A stretch of 34,219 nucleotides of DNA from Acidobacteriaceae bacterium (GTDB lineage Bacteria > Acidobacteriota > Terriglobia > Bryobacterales > Bryobacteraceae). The stretch's first letter is position 1. Each line of letters opens with the position of its first letter. A program made the translations under genes and the position numbers. Under the pieces are notes generated by a model, which was given only the letters and a program-made list of their open reading frames with translations, did no database searches and was not told the DNA's origin. The stretch covers positions 1 to 34,219 of the forward strand of contig JAFATG010000036.1 of the NCBI GenBank assembly GCA_019244055.1. Direction: 5' to 3'. This document shows positions 25,992 to 34,219 of the stretch, piece by piece.

Positions 25992-26387
25992 CTACCATAT
26001 CTGACAGAGAACCTCGCCGCCGACCCCTTCCTTGCGCGCGGCCAGGCCCGTCATCACGCCCTTCGGCGTGGTCAGAATGTTAATCCCCAGACCGCCCAGA
26101 ATGCGCGGAATCTCTTTGGTCCCGAGATAGACGCGGCAACCCGGCCGGGAAACACGCTCGATACGCGAGATCACCGGCAGGTTCGAGGGCGTGTACTTCA
26201 GATACAAGCGAATGTACTTCTTCGAGCCTTCCTCAGTCAGCTTGTAATTGAGAATGTAGCCTTCCTCTTTCAGAATCCGCGCGACCTCGTTCTTTAACCG
26301 CGAGGACGGGACGTCTACTTTTGCGTGCCGCGCTACCAGCGCGTTGCGGACGCGCGTCAGCATATCGGCAATGGGGTCTGCTGTCAT
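25992..26387 (-). CDS. rpsH: 30S ribosomal protein S8
   Basis: Central-domain 16S rRNA-binding protein, and in E. coli the translational regulator of the spc operon. DPIADMLTRVRNALVARHAKVDVPSSRLKNEVARIL and the C-terminal LGGLGINILTTPKGVMTGLAARKEGVGGEVLCQIW identify it. Length of 131 is normal. It lies 49 bp after rpsN. Confidence 0.98.
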   Translation of the reverse strand: MTADPIADMLTRVRNALVARHAKVDVPSSRLKNEVARILKEEGYILNYKLTEEGSKKYIRLYLKYTPSNLPVISRIERVSRPGCRVYLGTKEIPRILGGLGINILTTPKGVMTGLAARKEGVGGEVLCQIW

Positions 26388-26436
26388 TACTTCTTACCTT
26401 TCAGCACCTTTCATTCCGTGCTCAGTCGTCTTGGGG

Positions 26437-26622
26437 TTACCAGCTTGCCTTCGTCACACCCGGAATCTCACCGGCGAGCGCAAACTTACGGAAACAGATC
26501 CGGCACAGCGAAAATTTCCGGAGGAACCCGCGGGGACGTCCGCAGTTTTTGCACCGATTCCGGAGACGAACCTCGAACTTCGGCTTCTTCTCTTCCTTGG
26601 CGATCTTTGCAGTAGTAGCCAT
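26437..26622 (-). CDS. rpsN: 30S ribosomal protein S14, zinc-binding short form
   Basis: Small-subunit head protein, short type (61 residues). The zinc ribbon is C24, C27, C40 and C43 in [11 protein letters not shown] and [10 protein letters not shown], and the C-terminus ends [11 protein letters not shown], as in other type Z S14 proteins. Its N-terminus carries a few extra Lys/Ala residues. It stands in the standard order between rplE and rpsH. Confidence 0.97.
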   Translation of the reverse strand: MATTAKIAKEEKKPKFEVRLRNRCKNCGRPRGFLRKFSLCRICFRKFALAGEIPGVTKASW

Positions 26623-26633
26623 CTAAACTCTCT

Positions 26634-27317
26634 CTATTGCCGGAAAGGCATGCCCATGTGGCGCAGCAGCGCTAAGCCTTCGGCGTCTGTTTTGGCGGTA
26701 GTGGTGATGCTGACATTCATGCCTTTCACTTTTTCCACCTTGTTGTAATCGATTTCGGGAAAGATCAACTGATCTTTTAACCCCAGGGTGTAGTTGCCGC
26801 GGCCGTCGAATGACTTCGGAGAGACGCCCCGGAAGTCGCGAACGCGCGGTAACGCCACGTTCATCAGACGGTCGAGAAACTCATACATCCGATCGCCGCG
26901 CAACGTCACCATGCAGCCGATCGACATGCCTTCGCGCAGCTTGAACGCGGCGATCGACTTCTTCGCTTTCGTCACCACCGGTTTTTGCCCAGCGATCGCG
27001 GCCAGCTCGTTCACCGCGCCGTCCATCAGTTTGCTGTTCCCGGTCGCTTCGCCTAAGCCAATATTGAGCGAGACCTTTTCGACCTTGGGCACCGCCATCG
27101 GATTCTTATAGCCGAAATCCTTCCGTAGAGCCGGTATGACAGACTTCTGGTAGTGCTCCCGAAGCCGCGCCTTTCCGCTCTGGCTCTTCGGGGCCGCATC
27201 CTTCGGCTGCGCCGCCGCTTGTTGCCGCTGCTCGGCACGCTGACCCTTGCTTGCCTTTGGCTTGTTCTCGCCGGTGGCCGGCTTGGCACCTGCTTTCTTT
27301 TCGGTATCCTTCGCCAT
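26634..27317 (-). CDS. rplE: 50S ribosomal protein L5 with N-terminal extension
   Basis: 5S rRNA-binding protein that forms the bridge to S13. The core begins near residue 50 ([21 protein letters not shown]) and includes [29 protein letters not shown], and [21 protein letters not shown], with C-terminal [11 protein letters not shown]. The first roughly 48 residues are a Lys/Ala/Gln-rich low-complexity extension not found in standard L5 (about 179 aa). No start codon lies between the extension and the core, so the extension belongs to the protein. It starts 12 bp after rplX. Confidence 0.97.
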   Translation of the reverse strand: MAKDTEKKAGAKPATGENKPKASKGQRAEQRQQAAAQPKDAAPKSQSGKARLREHYQKSVIPALRKDFGYKNPMAVPKVEKVSLNIGLGEATGNSKLMDGAVNELAAIAGQKPVVTKAKKSIAAFKLREGMSIGCMVTLRGDRMYEFLDRLMNVALPRVRDFRGVSPKSFDGRGNYTLGLKDQLIFPEIDYNKVEKVKGMNVSITTTAKTDAEGLALLRHMGMPFRQ

Positions 27318-27329
27318 GCTGCCTGAAAC

Positions 27330-27713
27330 CTATCTCCTTTCGAGCGGCTCGCCGGTCTTCCTCGCAATCCGGGTGCGGCGAACCGTGTTCCCGGCGGTTT
27401 CCATTTTGTAGCCGATCCGTGTGGGAACACCACCCGAAGTGAGCGCCATCACGTTCGAAATATCGATGGGCATCGGTTTATCCGCAATCCCGCCTTTGAT
27501 CTGCTTCGATGGATTCGGCCGCGTATGACGCTTGACAATCGAGACACCCTCGACCGTCACTTTGCGCTCAAAGCGATCGACCTCGAGCACTTTGCCCGTC
27601 TTGCCTTTGTCGCGGCCCGCGATCACGCGGACCAGATCGTCCTTCTTGATCTTGATATGAACCGGACGCCGCTCACCGCGCTCCTGGCGCCGCTTATACG
27701 CTACTTTCCCCAT
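27330..27713 (-). CDS. rplX: 50S ribosomal protein L24
   Basis: Assembly-initiator protein of the large subunit with a KOW domain. [49 protein letters not shown] is diagnostic. A basic N-terminal extension of about 18 residues ([15 protein letters not shown]) makes it 127 residues, longer than the usual 100-110. It lies 3 bp after rplN. Confidence 0.97.
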   Translation of the reverse strand: MGKVAYKRRQERGERRPVHIKIKKDDLVRVIAGRDKGKTGKVLEVDRFERKVTVEGVSIVKRHTRPNPSKQIKGGIADKPMPIDISNVMALTSGGVPTRIGYKMETAGNTVRRTRIARKTGEPLERR

Positions 27714-27716
27714 TGT

Positions 27717-28085
27717 TCAAATCACCTCCGGCGCCAGTGAAACGATCTTCATGAAACGCTTGTCGCGCAGCTCGCGGGCTACGGGTCCAAACACGCGGGT
27801 GCCGATTGGCTCGCCCACATCGTTAATCAGCACGGCCGCGTTCGAGTCGAATCGGATGTAGGTACCATCCTTGCGCCGCGTCTCTTTGCGCATGCGAACA
27901 ACCACGCAGCGCACTACCTTGCCCTTTTTGATAGTCGAGTCAGGCGCGGCTTCCTTCACGCTAGCGGTAATCACATCGCCTAACCCTGCGCGCAATCCGA
28001 GATCGCCGCCGCGCGGCAAGATGCACTGCAGCTTACGCGCGCCGCTGTTGTCGGCCACCTCCAGAATCGTTCGCATCCCAATCAT
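27717..28085 (-). CDS. rplN: 50S ribosomal protein L14
   Basis: Interface protein that binds silencing factor RsfS in other bacteria and forms a bridge to the small subunit. [51 protein letters not shown] and [19 protein letters not shown] are the L14 signatures. Length of 122 is typical. GGGAGA lies eight bases before the ATG. It follows rpsQ after an 83-bp gap containing hairpins. Confidence 0.98.
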   Translation of the reverse strand: MIGMRTILEVADNSGARKLQCILPRGGDLGLRAGLGDVITASVKEAAPDSTIKKGKVVRCVVVRMRKETRRKDGTYIRFDSNAAVLINDVGEPIGTRVFGPVARELRDKRFMKIVSLAPEVI

Positions 28086-28168
28086 GACGTTTTCTCCCTA
28101 ATGTCGAGCGGCTGAGGCCGCGCCCGGGTACCCTATGGGTCCGAGGCGAAGACTCAAATAATTCGAGC
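28086..28168 (-). promoter_or_regulatory. rpsQ-rplN gap with hairpin
   Basis: An 83-bp gap in the operon with no coding potential. It carries GCGGC-TGAG-GCCGC at 28108-28121, a perfect 5-bp stem with a tetraloop. A short ACCC-TAT-GGGT palindrome lies just beyond it, at about 28129-28139. In E. coli an spc-operon regulatory boundary lies just before rplN, so this could be a processing or regulatory site; no promoter motif is clear. Confidence 0.3.
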
Positions 28169-28540
28169 CTACTTCCTCTTCACCGTCTGCTTCGCCCGCG
28201 TATCGGCGGTACCTTCGAGCGCCGGATGATCCACGCCCACCTGCACCGCTTGCCGGATCACTGTTCCCAACCGCCAGCGCTTCAGCTTACTTACCGGACG
28301 GCACTCAATAATTCGCACGATATCGCCGACTTTGGCCGATTGCCCTTCGTCGTGCGCATAAAACTTCTTGCGGCTGGTAACAATTCGCTTGTAAACCGGG
28401 TGCGCGACGCGGCGTGTCACCTCGACCACAATGGTCTTGGCCATCTTCGTCGAAACGACTTCGCCGACCTTTTCATTTTTGTGGCCGGTCTGTTCCTTTG
28501 TCTGCCCTGCTGCCGCCATGTCTTGTTTGCTGTCCTTCAC
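28169..28540 (-). CDS. rpsQ: 30S ribosomal protein S17 with terminal extensions
   Basis: 16S rRNA-binding OB-fold protein. KVGEVVSTKMAKTIVVEVTRRVAHPVYKRIVTSRKKFYAHDE and VGDIVRIIECRPVSKLKRWRLGTVI identify it. It has 123 residues from a GTG start that overlaps the rpmC stop by 4 bp (GTGA); a second start, ATG at 28519, is also possible. Both ends are extended relative to the usual 80-90 residues: a polar N-terminal piece of about 24 and a C-terminal tail of about 20. Confidence 0.95.
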   Translation of the reverse strand: MKDSKQDMAAAGQTKEQTGHKNEKVGEVVSTKMAKTIVVEVTRRVAHPVYKRIVTSRKKFYAHDEGQSAKVGDIVRIIECRPVSKLKRWRLGTVIRQAVQVGVDHPALEGTADTRAKQTVKRK

Positions 28541-28785
28541 TTCTTTTTCTTCTTTTTCTTCTCGGGAAGTTTCACAATCGGCACGGGAGCGAGTTCTTTC
28601 ACTCCCTTTTCCCCGAGCACAGTCAGCATACGCGCGCGGTCTTTTTTCAAATTGCGGTACTTCTTTAAACCTTCGCGTTGTCCCATACCCATCTGAAAGC
28701 GGAAGCGAAAGAGCTGCTCCTGCGCATCCTGGGCTTGCCGCTGCAGGTCTGGGGCGTCGATGCCGCGATATTTCTCTGCCTTCAT
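28537..28785 (-). CDS. rpmC: 50S ribosomal protein L29 with poly-lysine tail
   Basis: Exit-tunnel protein that in other bacteria helps dock trigger factor and SRP. MKAEKYRGIDAPDLQRQAQDAQEQLFRFRFQMGMGQ and KKYRNLKKDRARMLTVL match L29. The C-terminus ends in a run of about seven lysines encoded by A/G-rich codons. The 82-residue length exceeds the usual 60-70 because of this tail. The lysine codons also provide the A/G-rich sequence before the overlapping rpsQ start. Confidence 0.95.
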   Translation of the reverse strand: MKAEKYRGIDAPDLQRQAQDAQEQLFRFRFQMGMGQREGLKKYRNLKKDRARMLTVLGEKGVKELAPVPIVKLPEKKKKKKK

Positions 28786-28794
28786 GATCTTTAC

Positions 28795-29229
28795 TCAGCC
28801 CGCCTTCTTCGTCTCAGCCGGTTGGTTGCGCGCTACAAACTTGGTGGGCACCGAGAGCTTCATGGCCGCGAGCCGCATCGCTTCCGACGCGGTTTGGTGA
28901 GATACGCCTTCCATTTCGAACAGCACCTTGCCCGGTTTCACAACTGCCACCCAGGCCTCCGGCGCGCCCTTGCCTTTTCCCATACGGGTCTCAGGTGGTT
29001 TTTTAGTGATCGGTTTATCCGGAAACACCCGGATCCATACCTTGCCGCCGCGCTTGATGAAACGGGTCATTGCAATACGAGCCGCTTCGATCTGGCGATT
29101 CGTCACCCAGCCGCAGGAAAGCGACTTGAGTCCGTATTCGCCAAACGACAGCGATGAGCCGCGCCAGGCCTTGCCGGTCATCCGGCCGCGCTGCTGCTTG
29201 CGAAACTTGACTTTCTTCGGCATCAACAT
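28795..29229 (-). CDS. rplP: 50S ribosomal protein L16
   Basis: Large-subunit protein that organises tRNA binding at the A site. [74 protein letters not shown] and [10 protein letters not shown]-like sequence are diagnostic. Length of 144 is normal. The initiator could be either of two ATGs two codons apart (29229 or 29223). It lies 37 bp after rpsC. Confidence 0.98.
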   Translation of the reverse strand: MLMPKKVKFRKQQRGRMTGKAWRGSSLSFGEYGLKSLSCGWVTNRQIEAARIAMTRFIKRGGKVWIRVFPDKPITKKPPETRMGKGKGAPEAWVAVVKPGKVLFEMEGVSHQTASEAMRLAAMKLSVPTKFVARNQPAETKKAG

Positions 29230-29266
29230 AGCGGTTTTCTCCTCTTACGCCAGCAGCACCCAGCGA

Positions 29267-30172
29267 CTACTGCTCGTTCGACTCCTTCTCATTCGGCTCG
29301 CTGGATGGCGTAGACGACTTTGTAGTATCCGCGGTTCCATGCGTCTCCTGCTTCCAGGACGGCGCCTGCGGAGCGGCGAGCGGCGGAATGATTGGTGACG
29401 ACGCCGGCTTCGGCATTTCACCCGGCGCCTGCTGCACTACAGGTCCGGACGGCTCAGCCAACTGCGTTACCGGCCGACGGTCGCGATCATCGCGCCTGCG
29501 GCGGCGCGGCTCGCCTTCGTTACGCAGCGACGCCCGGCGATTCCCGCCATCTAGCACTTCGCCCTTGTAGATCCAGACCTTCACGCCGATGACGCCATAT
29601 GTCGTATGCGCTTCGCTGAACCCGTAATCGATATCGGCGCGCAGGGTATGCAGCGGAAGCTGCCCTTGCAGATACCACTCACTGCGGGCGATTTCAGCCC
29701 CATTCAGGCGCCCTGATACCCGCACTTTGATTCCTTTGCAGCCGAAGCGCAGCGCCGAATCAACCGCCTTTCGCATGGCCCGGCGGAACGCCACGCGCTT
29801 TTCGAGCTGCAGCGCAATCGATTCCGACACCAGTTGTGCGTCGAGTTCAGGCCGGTGCACTTCCTGAATGTCGATAAATACTTCGCGCTTCGTCTTTTTG
29901 GCGAGATCGCTCTTCAGCTTCTCGATCTCCGCCCCTTTGCGGCCGATGATGATGCCTGGCCGTGAAGTGCGGATCGTAATGCGTAACTTATTGCCGGGCC
30001 GATCCACTTCGATCGAACTGACACCGGCCGCCCGCAGACGATTGCGCAACGAGTCCTTCAGCTCGATGTCTTCGTGCAGCAGCTTCGAGTAATCCTGCTT
30101 AGCGAACCAGCGCGATCGCCAGTTCTTCGTCACGCCGAGACGGAAACCGTATGGATGTACTTTCTGGCCCAT
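29267..30172 (-). CDS. rpsC: 30S ribosomal protein S3 with long C-terminal extension
   Basis: Small-subunit protein at the mRNA entry. [24 protein letters not shown], the KH motif [13 protein letters not shown] (about 74-86), and [25 protein letters not shown] (to about 207) complete the usual S3. The protein continues for about 90 more residues. This tail has an Arg/Asp-rich block ([11 protein letters not shown], about 223-233), then a Pro/Ser/Thr/Gln-rich disordered stretch ending SNEQ. The length of 301 compares with the usual 210-235. It lies 3 bp after rplV. Confidence 0.97.
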   Translation of the reverse strand: MGQKVHPYGFRLGVTKNWRSRWFAKQDYSKLLHEDIELKDSLRNRLRAAGVSSIEVDRPGNKLRITIRTSRPGIIIGRKGAEIEKLKSDLAKKTKREVFIDIQEVHRPELDAQLVSESIALQLEKRVAFRRAMRKAVDSALRFGCKGIKVRVSGRLNGAEIARSEWYLQGQLPLHTLRADIDYGFSEAHTTYGVIGVKVWIYKGEVLDGGNRRASLRNEGEPRRRRRDDRDRRPVTQLAEPSGPVVQQAPGEMPKPASSPIIPPLAAPQAPSWKQETHGTADTTKSSTPSSEPNEKESNEQ

Positions 30173-30175
30173 TGC

Positions 30176-30547
30176 TTACTCTTCTCCTTCTGCTTCCCGC
30201 TCGCCGAGCTTCACCACGATATGCGATGTGCGCCGTTGATAACGATAGGCACGGCCCATGGGCGCCGGGCGGATGCGTTTCTGGCGAGGACCTTCGTTGA
30301 CGTATGCTTCCATCACATACAGCCGGTCCACGTCGACGTTCTGCGACTTGTTCTCCGCATTGGCGATTGCGGAACGAAGCACCTTCTCCACCGCGGGCGA
30401 AATGCGTTTGTTGGTCACCCGCAAAATGTTCATGGCGTCGCCGGCCTGCTCGCCGCGAATCATGTCTACTACCAGACGTGCTTTCTGCGGCGAGATCCTC
30501 ACGTAACGCGCTTCGGCCTTCGCCAGACTGACAGCTTCGGTCGCCAT
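30176..30547 (-). CDS. rplV: 50S ribosomal protein L22
   Basis: Exit-tunnel protein whose hairpin lines the macrolide-binding region. ARYVRISPQKARLVVDMIRG, NAENKSQNVDVDRLYVMEAYVNEGPRQKRIRPAPMGRAYRYQRRTSHI and an acidic short tail are characteristic. Length of 123 is slightly above the usual 110. It lies 2 bp after rpsS. Confidence 0.98.
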   Translation of the reverse strand: MATEAVSLAKAEARYVRISPQKARLVVDMIRGEQAGDAMNILRVTNKRISPAVEKVLRSAIANAENKSQNVDVDRLYVMEAYVNEGPRQKRIRPAPMGRAYRYQRRTSHIVVKLGEREAEGEE

Positions 30548-30549
30548 GA

Positions 30550-30831
30550 TTACTTCGCCACCTTTTCCGTTGCCTTAGCCGCGTGGCCTTTAAACGTTCG
30601 CGTCGGCGAAAATTCTCCGAGCTTGTGACCCACCATGTTCTCCGTCACGTATACCGGAATAAATTTCCGGCCATTGTGCACGGCGAAGGTATGGCCGATA
30701 AAGTCGGGCACAATAGTGGAGCGCCGCGACCAGGTCTTGACTACGTTTTTCTGATTTTTCGAGTTCAGATCCTCTACCTTTTTCATCAGGTAGGTATCGA
30801 TGAACGGTCCCTTTTTAAGCGATCGACCCAT
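30550..30831 (-). CDS. rpsS: 30S ribosomal protein S19
   Basis: Small-subunit head protein in complex with S13. [64 protein letters not shown] are diagnostic. Length of 93 is normal. It lies 12 bp after rplB. Confidence 0.98.
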   Translation of the reverse strand: MGRSLKKGPFIDTYLMKKVEDLNSKNQKNVVKTWSRRSTIVPDFIGHTFAVHNGRKFIPVYVTENMVGHKLGEFSPTRTFKGHAAKATEKVAK

Positions 30832-30843
30832 TGCTAATTCCCT

Positions 30844-31674
30844 TTAGCGCTTCTTGGCTTTCCTCGTTACGATCCAGCGATCGGTCCGTTTATTATTCCG
30901 CGTCTTGAAACCACGCGTCGGCTGGCCCCAGGGCGTGACCGGATGGCGGCCACCTGAGGTCTTTCCTTCGCCGCCGCCGTGCGGATGGTCCACCGGGTTC
31001 ATCGAAACACCGCGATTGTGCGGCCGCTTGCCCAGCCAGCGTGAACGCCCTGCTTTGCCGAGCGAAACGTTCTCGTGCTCGACATTGCCGACCTGACCAA
31101 TGGTCGCCATGCACTCGATCTGCACCTTGCGAATTTCGCCCGATGGCAGCTTCAATAGCGCAAGACCGCCCTCTTTTGAAACCAGTTGCGCCTGCGCTCC
31201 CGCAGAACGAGCCATCTGGCCGCCCTTGCCGGGCTTGAGCTCGATATTGTGCACGACCGAACCGGCCGGGATATTCTTGAGCGGCAGCGCATTGCCGACC
31301 AGGATATCCGCCTCCGGTCCGGAGTTCACCATGCGACCCACTTCGAGACCTACGGGACAGATAATGTAACGCTTTTCCCCATCGGCATAATGCAGTAGCG
31401 CGATGCGAGCGGAGCGGTTCGGATCATATTCGATCGCGGCCACCTTGGCGCTCACTCCAAACTTGTCGCGCTTGAAATCGATGATGCGATACGCGCGCTT
31501 GGCGCCGCCGCCGCGAAAACGGCTGGAAATCAGGCCTCGCGCATCACGGCCACCGCTGCGCTTCTTGCCTTCGACCAGTGATTTCTCCGGCCGATCCTTA
31601 GTGATGTCCTCACGGGTGAGGTACGTCTGGAAGCGCCGCGTTGGCGTTACCGGTTTAAAAGTCTTGATTGGCAT
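30844..31674 (-). CDS. rplB: 50S ribosomal protein L2
   Basis: Large-subunit protein needed for subunit association and peptidyl transfer. [44 protein letters not shown] and the C-terminal [26 protein letters not shown] are unmistakable; the conserved His/Asp near the peptidyl-transferase centre are present. Length of 276 is normal. Confidence 0.98.
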   Translation of the reverse strand: MPIKTFKPVTPTRRFQTYLTREDITKDRPEKSLVEGKKRSGGRDARGLISSRFRGGGAKRAYRIIDFKRDKFGVSAKVAAIEYDPNRSARIALLHYADGEKRYIICPVGLEVGRMVNSGPEADILVGNALPLKNIPAGSVVHNIELKPGKGGQMARSAGAQAQLVSKEGGLALLKLPSGEIRKVQIECMATIGQVGNVEHENVSLGKAGRSRWLGKRPHNRGVSMNPVDHPHGGGEGKTSGGRHPVTPWGQPTRGFKTRNNKRTDRWIVTRKAKKR

Positions 31675-31689
31675 GACGTGCTCGCTTCC

Positions 31690-31977
31690 TTAAATGTCCG
31701 CGTACTCCGGAACCTTCTGCCCGGCCTGCAGCCTGACGTACGCCTTCTTCCAGTCCGATGCGTAGCCGGTGAATTTCCCGCGACGCCGCAGCTTTCCGGC
31801 ATAGACGCTGGTGCGAACTTCGGCAACGCGCACCCGGAACACTGTCTCTACCGCCTGCTTGATTTCAATCTTGTTTGCGTTGGGATGGACTTCAAAGCAG
31901 AGCGTGTTTTCAGCCTCTCGTTTCGCATGGCCTTTCTCAGTGATGAGCGGCCGACGGATCACATCGTATACATTCAT
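31690..31977 (-). CDS. rplW: 50S ribosomal protein L23
   Basis: Exit-site protein that docks trigger factor and SRP. VIRRPLITEKGHAKREAENTLCFEVHPNANKIEIKQAVETVF and the later KLRRRGKFTGYASDWKKAYVRL match L23. Length of 95 is typical. Its ATG overlaps the rplD stop by 4 bp (ATGA), so the two are coupled. Confidence 0.97.
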   Translation of the reverse strand: MNVYDVIRRPLITEKGHAKREAENTLCFEVHPNANKIEIKQAVETVFRVRVAEVRTSVYAGKLRRRGKFTGYASDWKKAYVRLQAGQKVPEYADI

Positions 31978-32600
31978 TGCGCCAAGGCCTCCGATAATTT
32001 CTTTGCGGCCGTCTCTGTCAGCAGCACTTCCTGATACTTCAGGAGATCGTAAACATTCACGTCGCGCGTGGGAACCAGCTTTACGCCGGGCAAATTCCGC
32101 GAGGCCCGGGTAAGATGAACGTTCTCTCCAGACTCGACCAGCAGGACCGTCCTCTTCGCTTGCAGCCTGCCGAGCACGCCCGCTATGTTCTTGGTCTTGT
32201 GATCGGCTAACTCAAAGGCCTTCACCACTCGCAACTCGCCGTCGCGCAACTTGGCCGAAAGCGCCGAACGCAGCGCGCCTAACACCATCTTTCGCGGCAG
32301 CTTGTACTCGTAACTCCGCGGTTGCGGCCCATGCACGGTCCCACCGTGCCGCCACAGCGGCGAGCGGATCGAGCCGACGCGCGCGCGGCCGGTACCCTTC
32401 TGCTTCCACAGCTTCTTGCCCGAACCGGATACTTCGTGACGGGTCTTAGTGGCCGCGGTCCCGGAGCGCTGAGCCGCGGTATGCTGCCGCACGGCCTCAT
32501 ACAGCAGCGCTTCGTTGATTTCGGCGCCGAACACCGCATCGGCCAGCTCGATCGAGCCGACCTTCGCGTTGTTTAGATCCACAATGTCTACACTCGGCAT
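31974..32600 (-). CDS. rplD: 50S ribosomal protein L4
   Basis: Large-subunit protein lining the exit tunnel, and in E. coli the autoregulator of the S10 operon. The N-terminus VDIVDLNNAKVGSIEL, the tunnel loop SGSGKKLWKQKGTGRARVGSIRSPLWRHGGTVHGPQPRSY, and the C-terminal VYDLLKYQEVLLTETA identify it. Length of 208 is normal. It lies 16 bp after rplC. Confidence 0.98.
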   Translation of the reverse strand: MPSVDIVDLNNAKVGSIELADAVFGAEINEALLYEAVRQHTAAQRSGTAATKTRHEVSGSGKKLWKQKGTGRARVGSIRSPLWRHGGTVHGPQPRSYEYKLPRKMVLGALRSALSAKLRDGELRVVKAFELADHKTKNIAGVLGRLQAKRTVLLVESGENVHLTRASRNLPGVKLVPTRDVNVYDLLKYQEVLLTETAAKKLSEALAQ

Positions 32601-32616
32601 CGTCTTCTTCCTTGCT

Positions 32617-33243
32617 CTATCGAGTTACCCGCCGGACCATCACGTAGCCGCCGTTTGGCCCCGGAATCGCGCCCTTCACCGCAATGACGTTGTCGTCCGG
32701 GTCCACGCTGACGACTTCCAGGTTGCGAATAGTGACCTGATCGTTGCCCATACGCCCGGCCATTTTCATGCCGGGGAATACGCGCGACGGGAAGCTGGAT
32801 GCGCCGATCGAACCCGCCGCCCGGTGAAACATCGAACCGTGCGAAGCCGGACCGCCGCGGAAATGATGCCGCTTCACCAGACCAGCGAATCCTCGTCCTT
32901 TGCTCGTGCCGATCACATCCACCACGTCCTTCGGCTTGAACTCCTGGGCGAGTACCCGGTCGCCCTGCTTCAGATCGTTGCTACCCTGTCCCAGATGGAA
33001 TTCGCGGAGGAATTTTACGCCTTCCGCGCCGGATTTAGCGAGATGCTTGGTCAGTGGCTTGTTCAGCTTCTTCGCGTACTCGACTAATCCGAGTTGCACC
33101 GCATCGTATCCATCCGTCGCCGGAGTTTTGCGCTGCGTCACCACGCATGGACCGGCCTTTACCAGCGTCACGGGCACCACTTGCCCCTCCGCCGTAAACA
33201 CCTGCGTCATGCCAATCTTTTTGCCGAGGATTCCTGGACTCAT
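32617..33243 (-). CDS. rplC: 50S ribosomal protein L3
   Basis: Assembly-initiator protein reaching the peptidyl-transferase centre. [32 protein letters not shown], the [29 protein letters not shown] region and [17 protein letters not shown] are diagnostic. The Gln that PrmB methylates in E. coli L3 (GSIGQNQ) is replaced here ([12 protein letters not shown]), as in many other bacteria. Length of 208 is normal. It lies 18 bp after rpsJ. Confidence 0.98.
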   Translation of the reverse strand: MSPGILGKKIGMTQVFTAEGQVVPVTLVKAGPCVVTQRKTPATDGYDAVQLGLVEYAKKLNKPLTKHLAKSGAEGVKFLREFHLGQGSNDLKQGDRVLAQEFKPKDVVDVIGTSKGRGFAGLVKRHHFRGGPASHGSMFHRAAGSIGASSFPSRVFPGMKMAGRMGNDQVTIRNLEVVSVDPDDNVIAVKGAIPGPNGGYVMVRRVTR

Positions 33244-33261
33244 CTTTCGTTTCCTGGGTCT

Positions 33262-33585
33262 TTATTTCCTGCCGAACGCTTTGATCTCGACATCCACTCC
33301 GGCCGGAAGGTCCAGCTTCATCAGAGCGTCGACCGTCTCCTGCGTCGGCTCGAGAATGTCGAGCAGGCGCTTGTGCGTACGAATCTCGAACTGTTCGCGC
33401 GATTTCTTATCCACATGCGGCGACCGCAGAACCGTGTAGCGGTTCTTCAGCGTAGGCAGCGGAATCGGTCCGGCGACCGTGGCGCCGGTGCGCTTGGCCG
33501 TATCCACGATGTCACCTGTCGATTGATCGAGGATGCGGTGATCGTACGCCTTGAGTCGGATGCGAATGCGTTCTTTCATTGCCAT
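33262..33585 (-). CDS. rpsJ: 30S ribosomal protein S10 (NusE)
   Basis: Small-subunit protein that also joins NusB in transcription antitermination. [43 protein letters not shown] and [23 protein letters not shown] are diagnostic. From the ATG at 33585 it has 107 residues; the ATG at 33579 is equally possible. The open frame upstream to 33633 begins at a TTG and is unlike S10. A strong hairpin lies between tuf and this gene. Confidence 0.97.
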   Translation of the reverse strand: MAMKERIRIRLKAYDHRILDQSTGDIVDTAKRTGATVAGPIPLPTLKNRYTVLRSPHVDKKSREQFEIRTHKRLLDILEPTQETVDALMKLDLPAGVDVEIKAFGRK

Positions 33586-33651
33586 GGTTTGTTTTCCGGT
33601 GTTTCGAGGCGCCCCGTTACCGCAGCGCCTCAAATCTGCTCTCTGGAGAAG
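33586..33651 (-). promoter_or_regulatory. tuf-rpsJ gap with 7-bp hairpin
   Basis: GAGGCGC at 33606-33612 pairs perfectly with GCGCCTC at 33625-33631 around a 12-nt loop. It lies about 20 nt before the rpsJ start, read on the minus strand. No T-tract follows, so it is not a standard terminator. It could be an S10-operon leader element, a processing site or an attenuator. Confidence 0.4.

Positions 33652-34219
<568 letters not shown>

Overview
The window is a GC-rich bacterial chromosome segment dominated by housekeeping genes. An acidobacterium of the Solibacter/Bryobacter type is my best guess. This is inference from the sulfatase-fold/TPR protein, the ECF-sigma/toastrack cluster and the style of the proteins; no rRNA or other taxonomic marker was compared. 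No mobile element, CRISPR array, tRNA or rRNA was seen.

Left part (1-17212), mixed strands. A secreted-type alkaline-phosphatase-superfamily (sulfatase-fold) protein with C-terminal TPRs is cut by the window start. It converges on rpoD (minus), which follows nrdR on the same strand. From 4368 to 8138 runs a tight plus-strand operon: an ECF sigma factor, a zinc-finger anti-sigma factor and three consecutive membrane proteins. Each of the three carries the same LiaI/LiaF-type transmembrane hairpin, and the last ends in a DUF4097 (toastrack) domain. This looks like an envelope-stress module and is the most interesting accessory feature here. Then come recG and rsmD (plus), and the minus-strand pair aroK and glycerate 2-kinase. 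A plus-strand group follows: a stand-alone LON-domain protein, a HAD hydrolase, purM, purN and a membrane-anchored M23 peptidase.

Right part (17209-34219), all minus strand. This is one uninterrupted str-S10-spc-alpha ribosomal supercluster, read from high to low coordinates: tuf (cut by the window end), rpsJ, rplC, rplD, rplW, rplB, rpsS, rplV, rpsC, rplP, rpmC, rpsQ, rplN, rplX, rplE, rpsN, rpsH, rplF, rplR, rpsE, rpmD, rplO, secY, adk, map, infA, rpmJ, rpsM, rpsK, rpsD, rpoA, rplQ. It ends in a hairpin-plus-T-tract terminator. Most genes are a few bases apart or overlap; the wider gaps (tuf-rpsJ, rplN-rpsQ, secY-rplO, rpsK-rpsD) each hold predicted hairpins. S4, S14 and L36 are all in their zinc-binding forms. 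Several ribosomal proteins carry unusual low-complexity extensions: the S3 C-terminus, L5 N-terminus, L29 poly-lysine tail, and both ends of S17.

Together the genes cover translation, protein export (secY), N-terminal methionine removal (map), core transcription (rpoA, rpoD), purine and aromatic biosynthesis, DNA repair, and cell-envelope maintenance and sensing.
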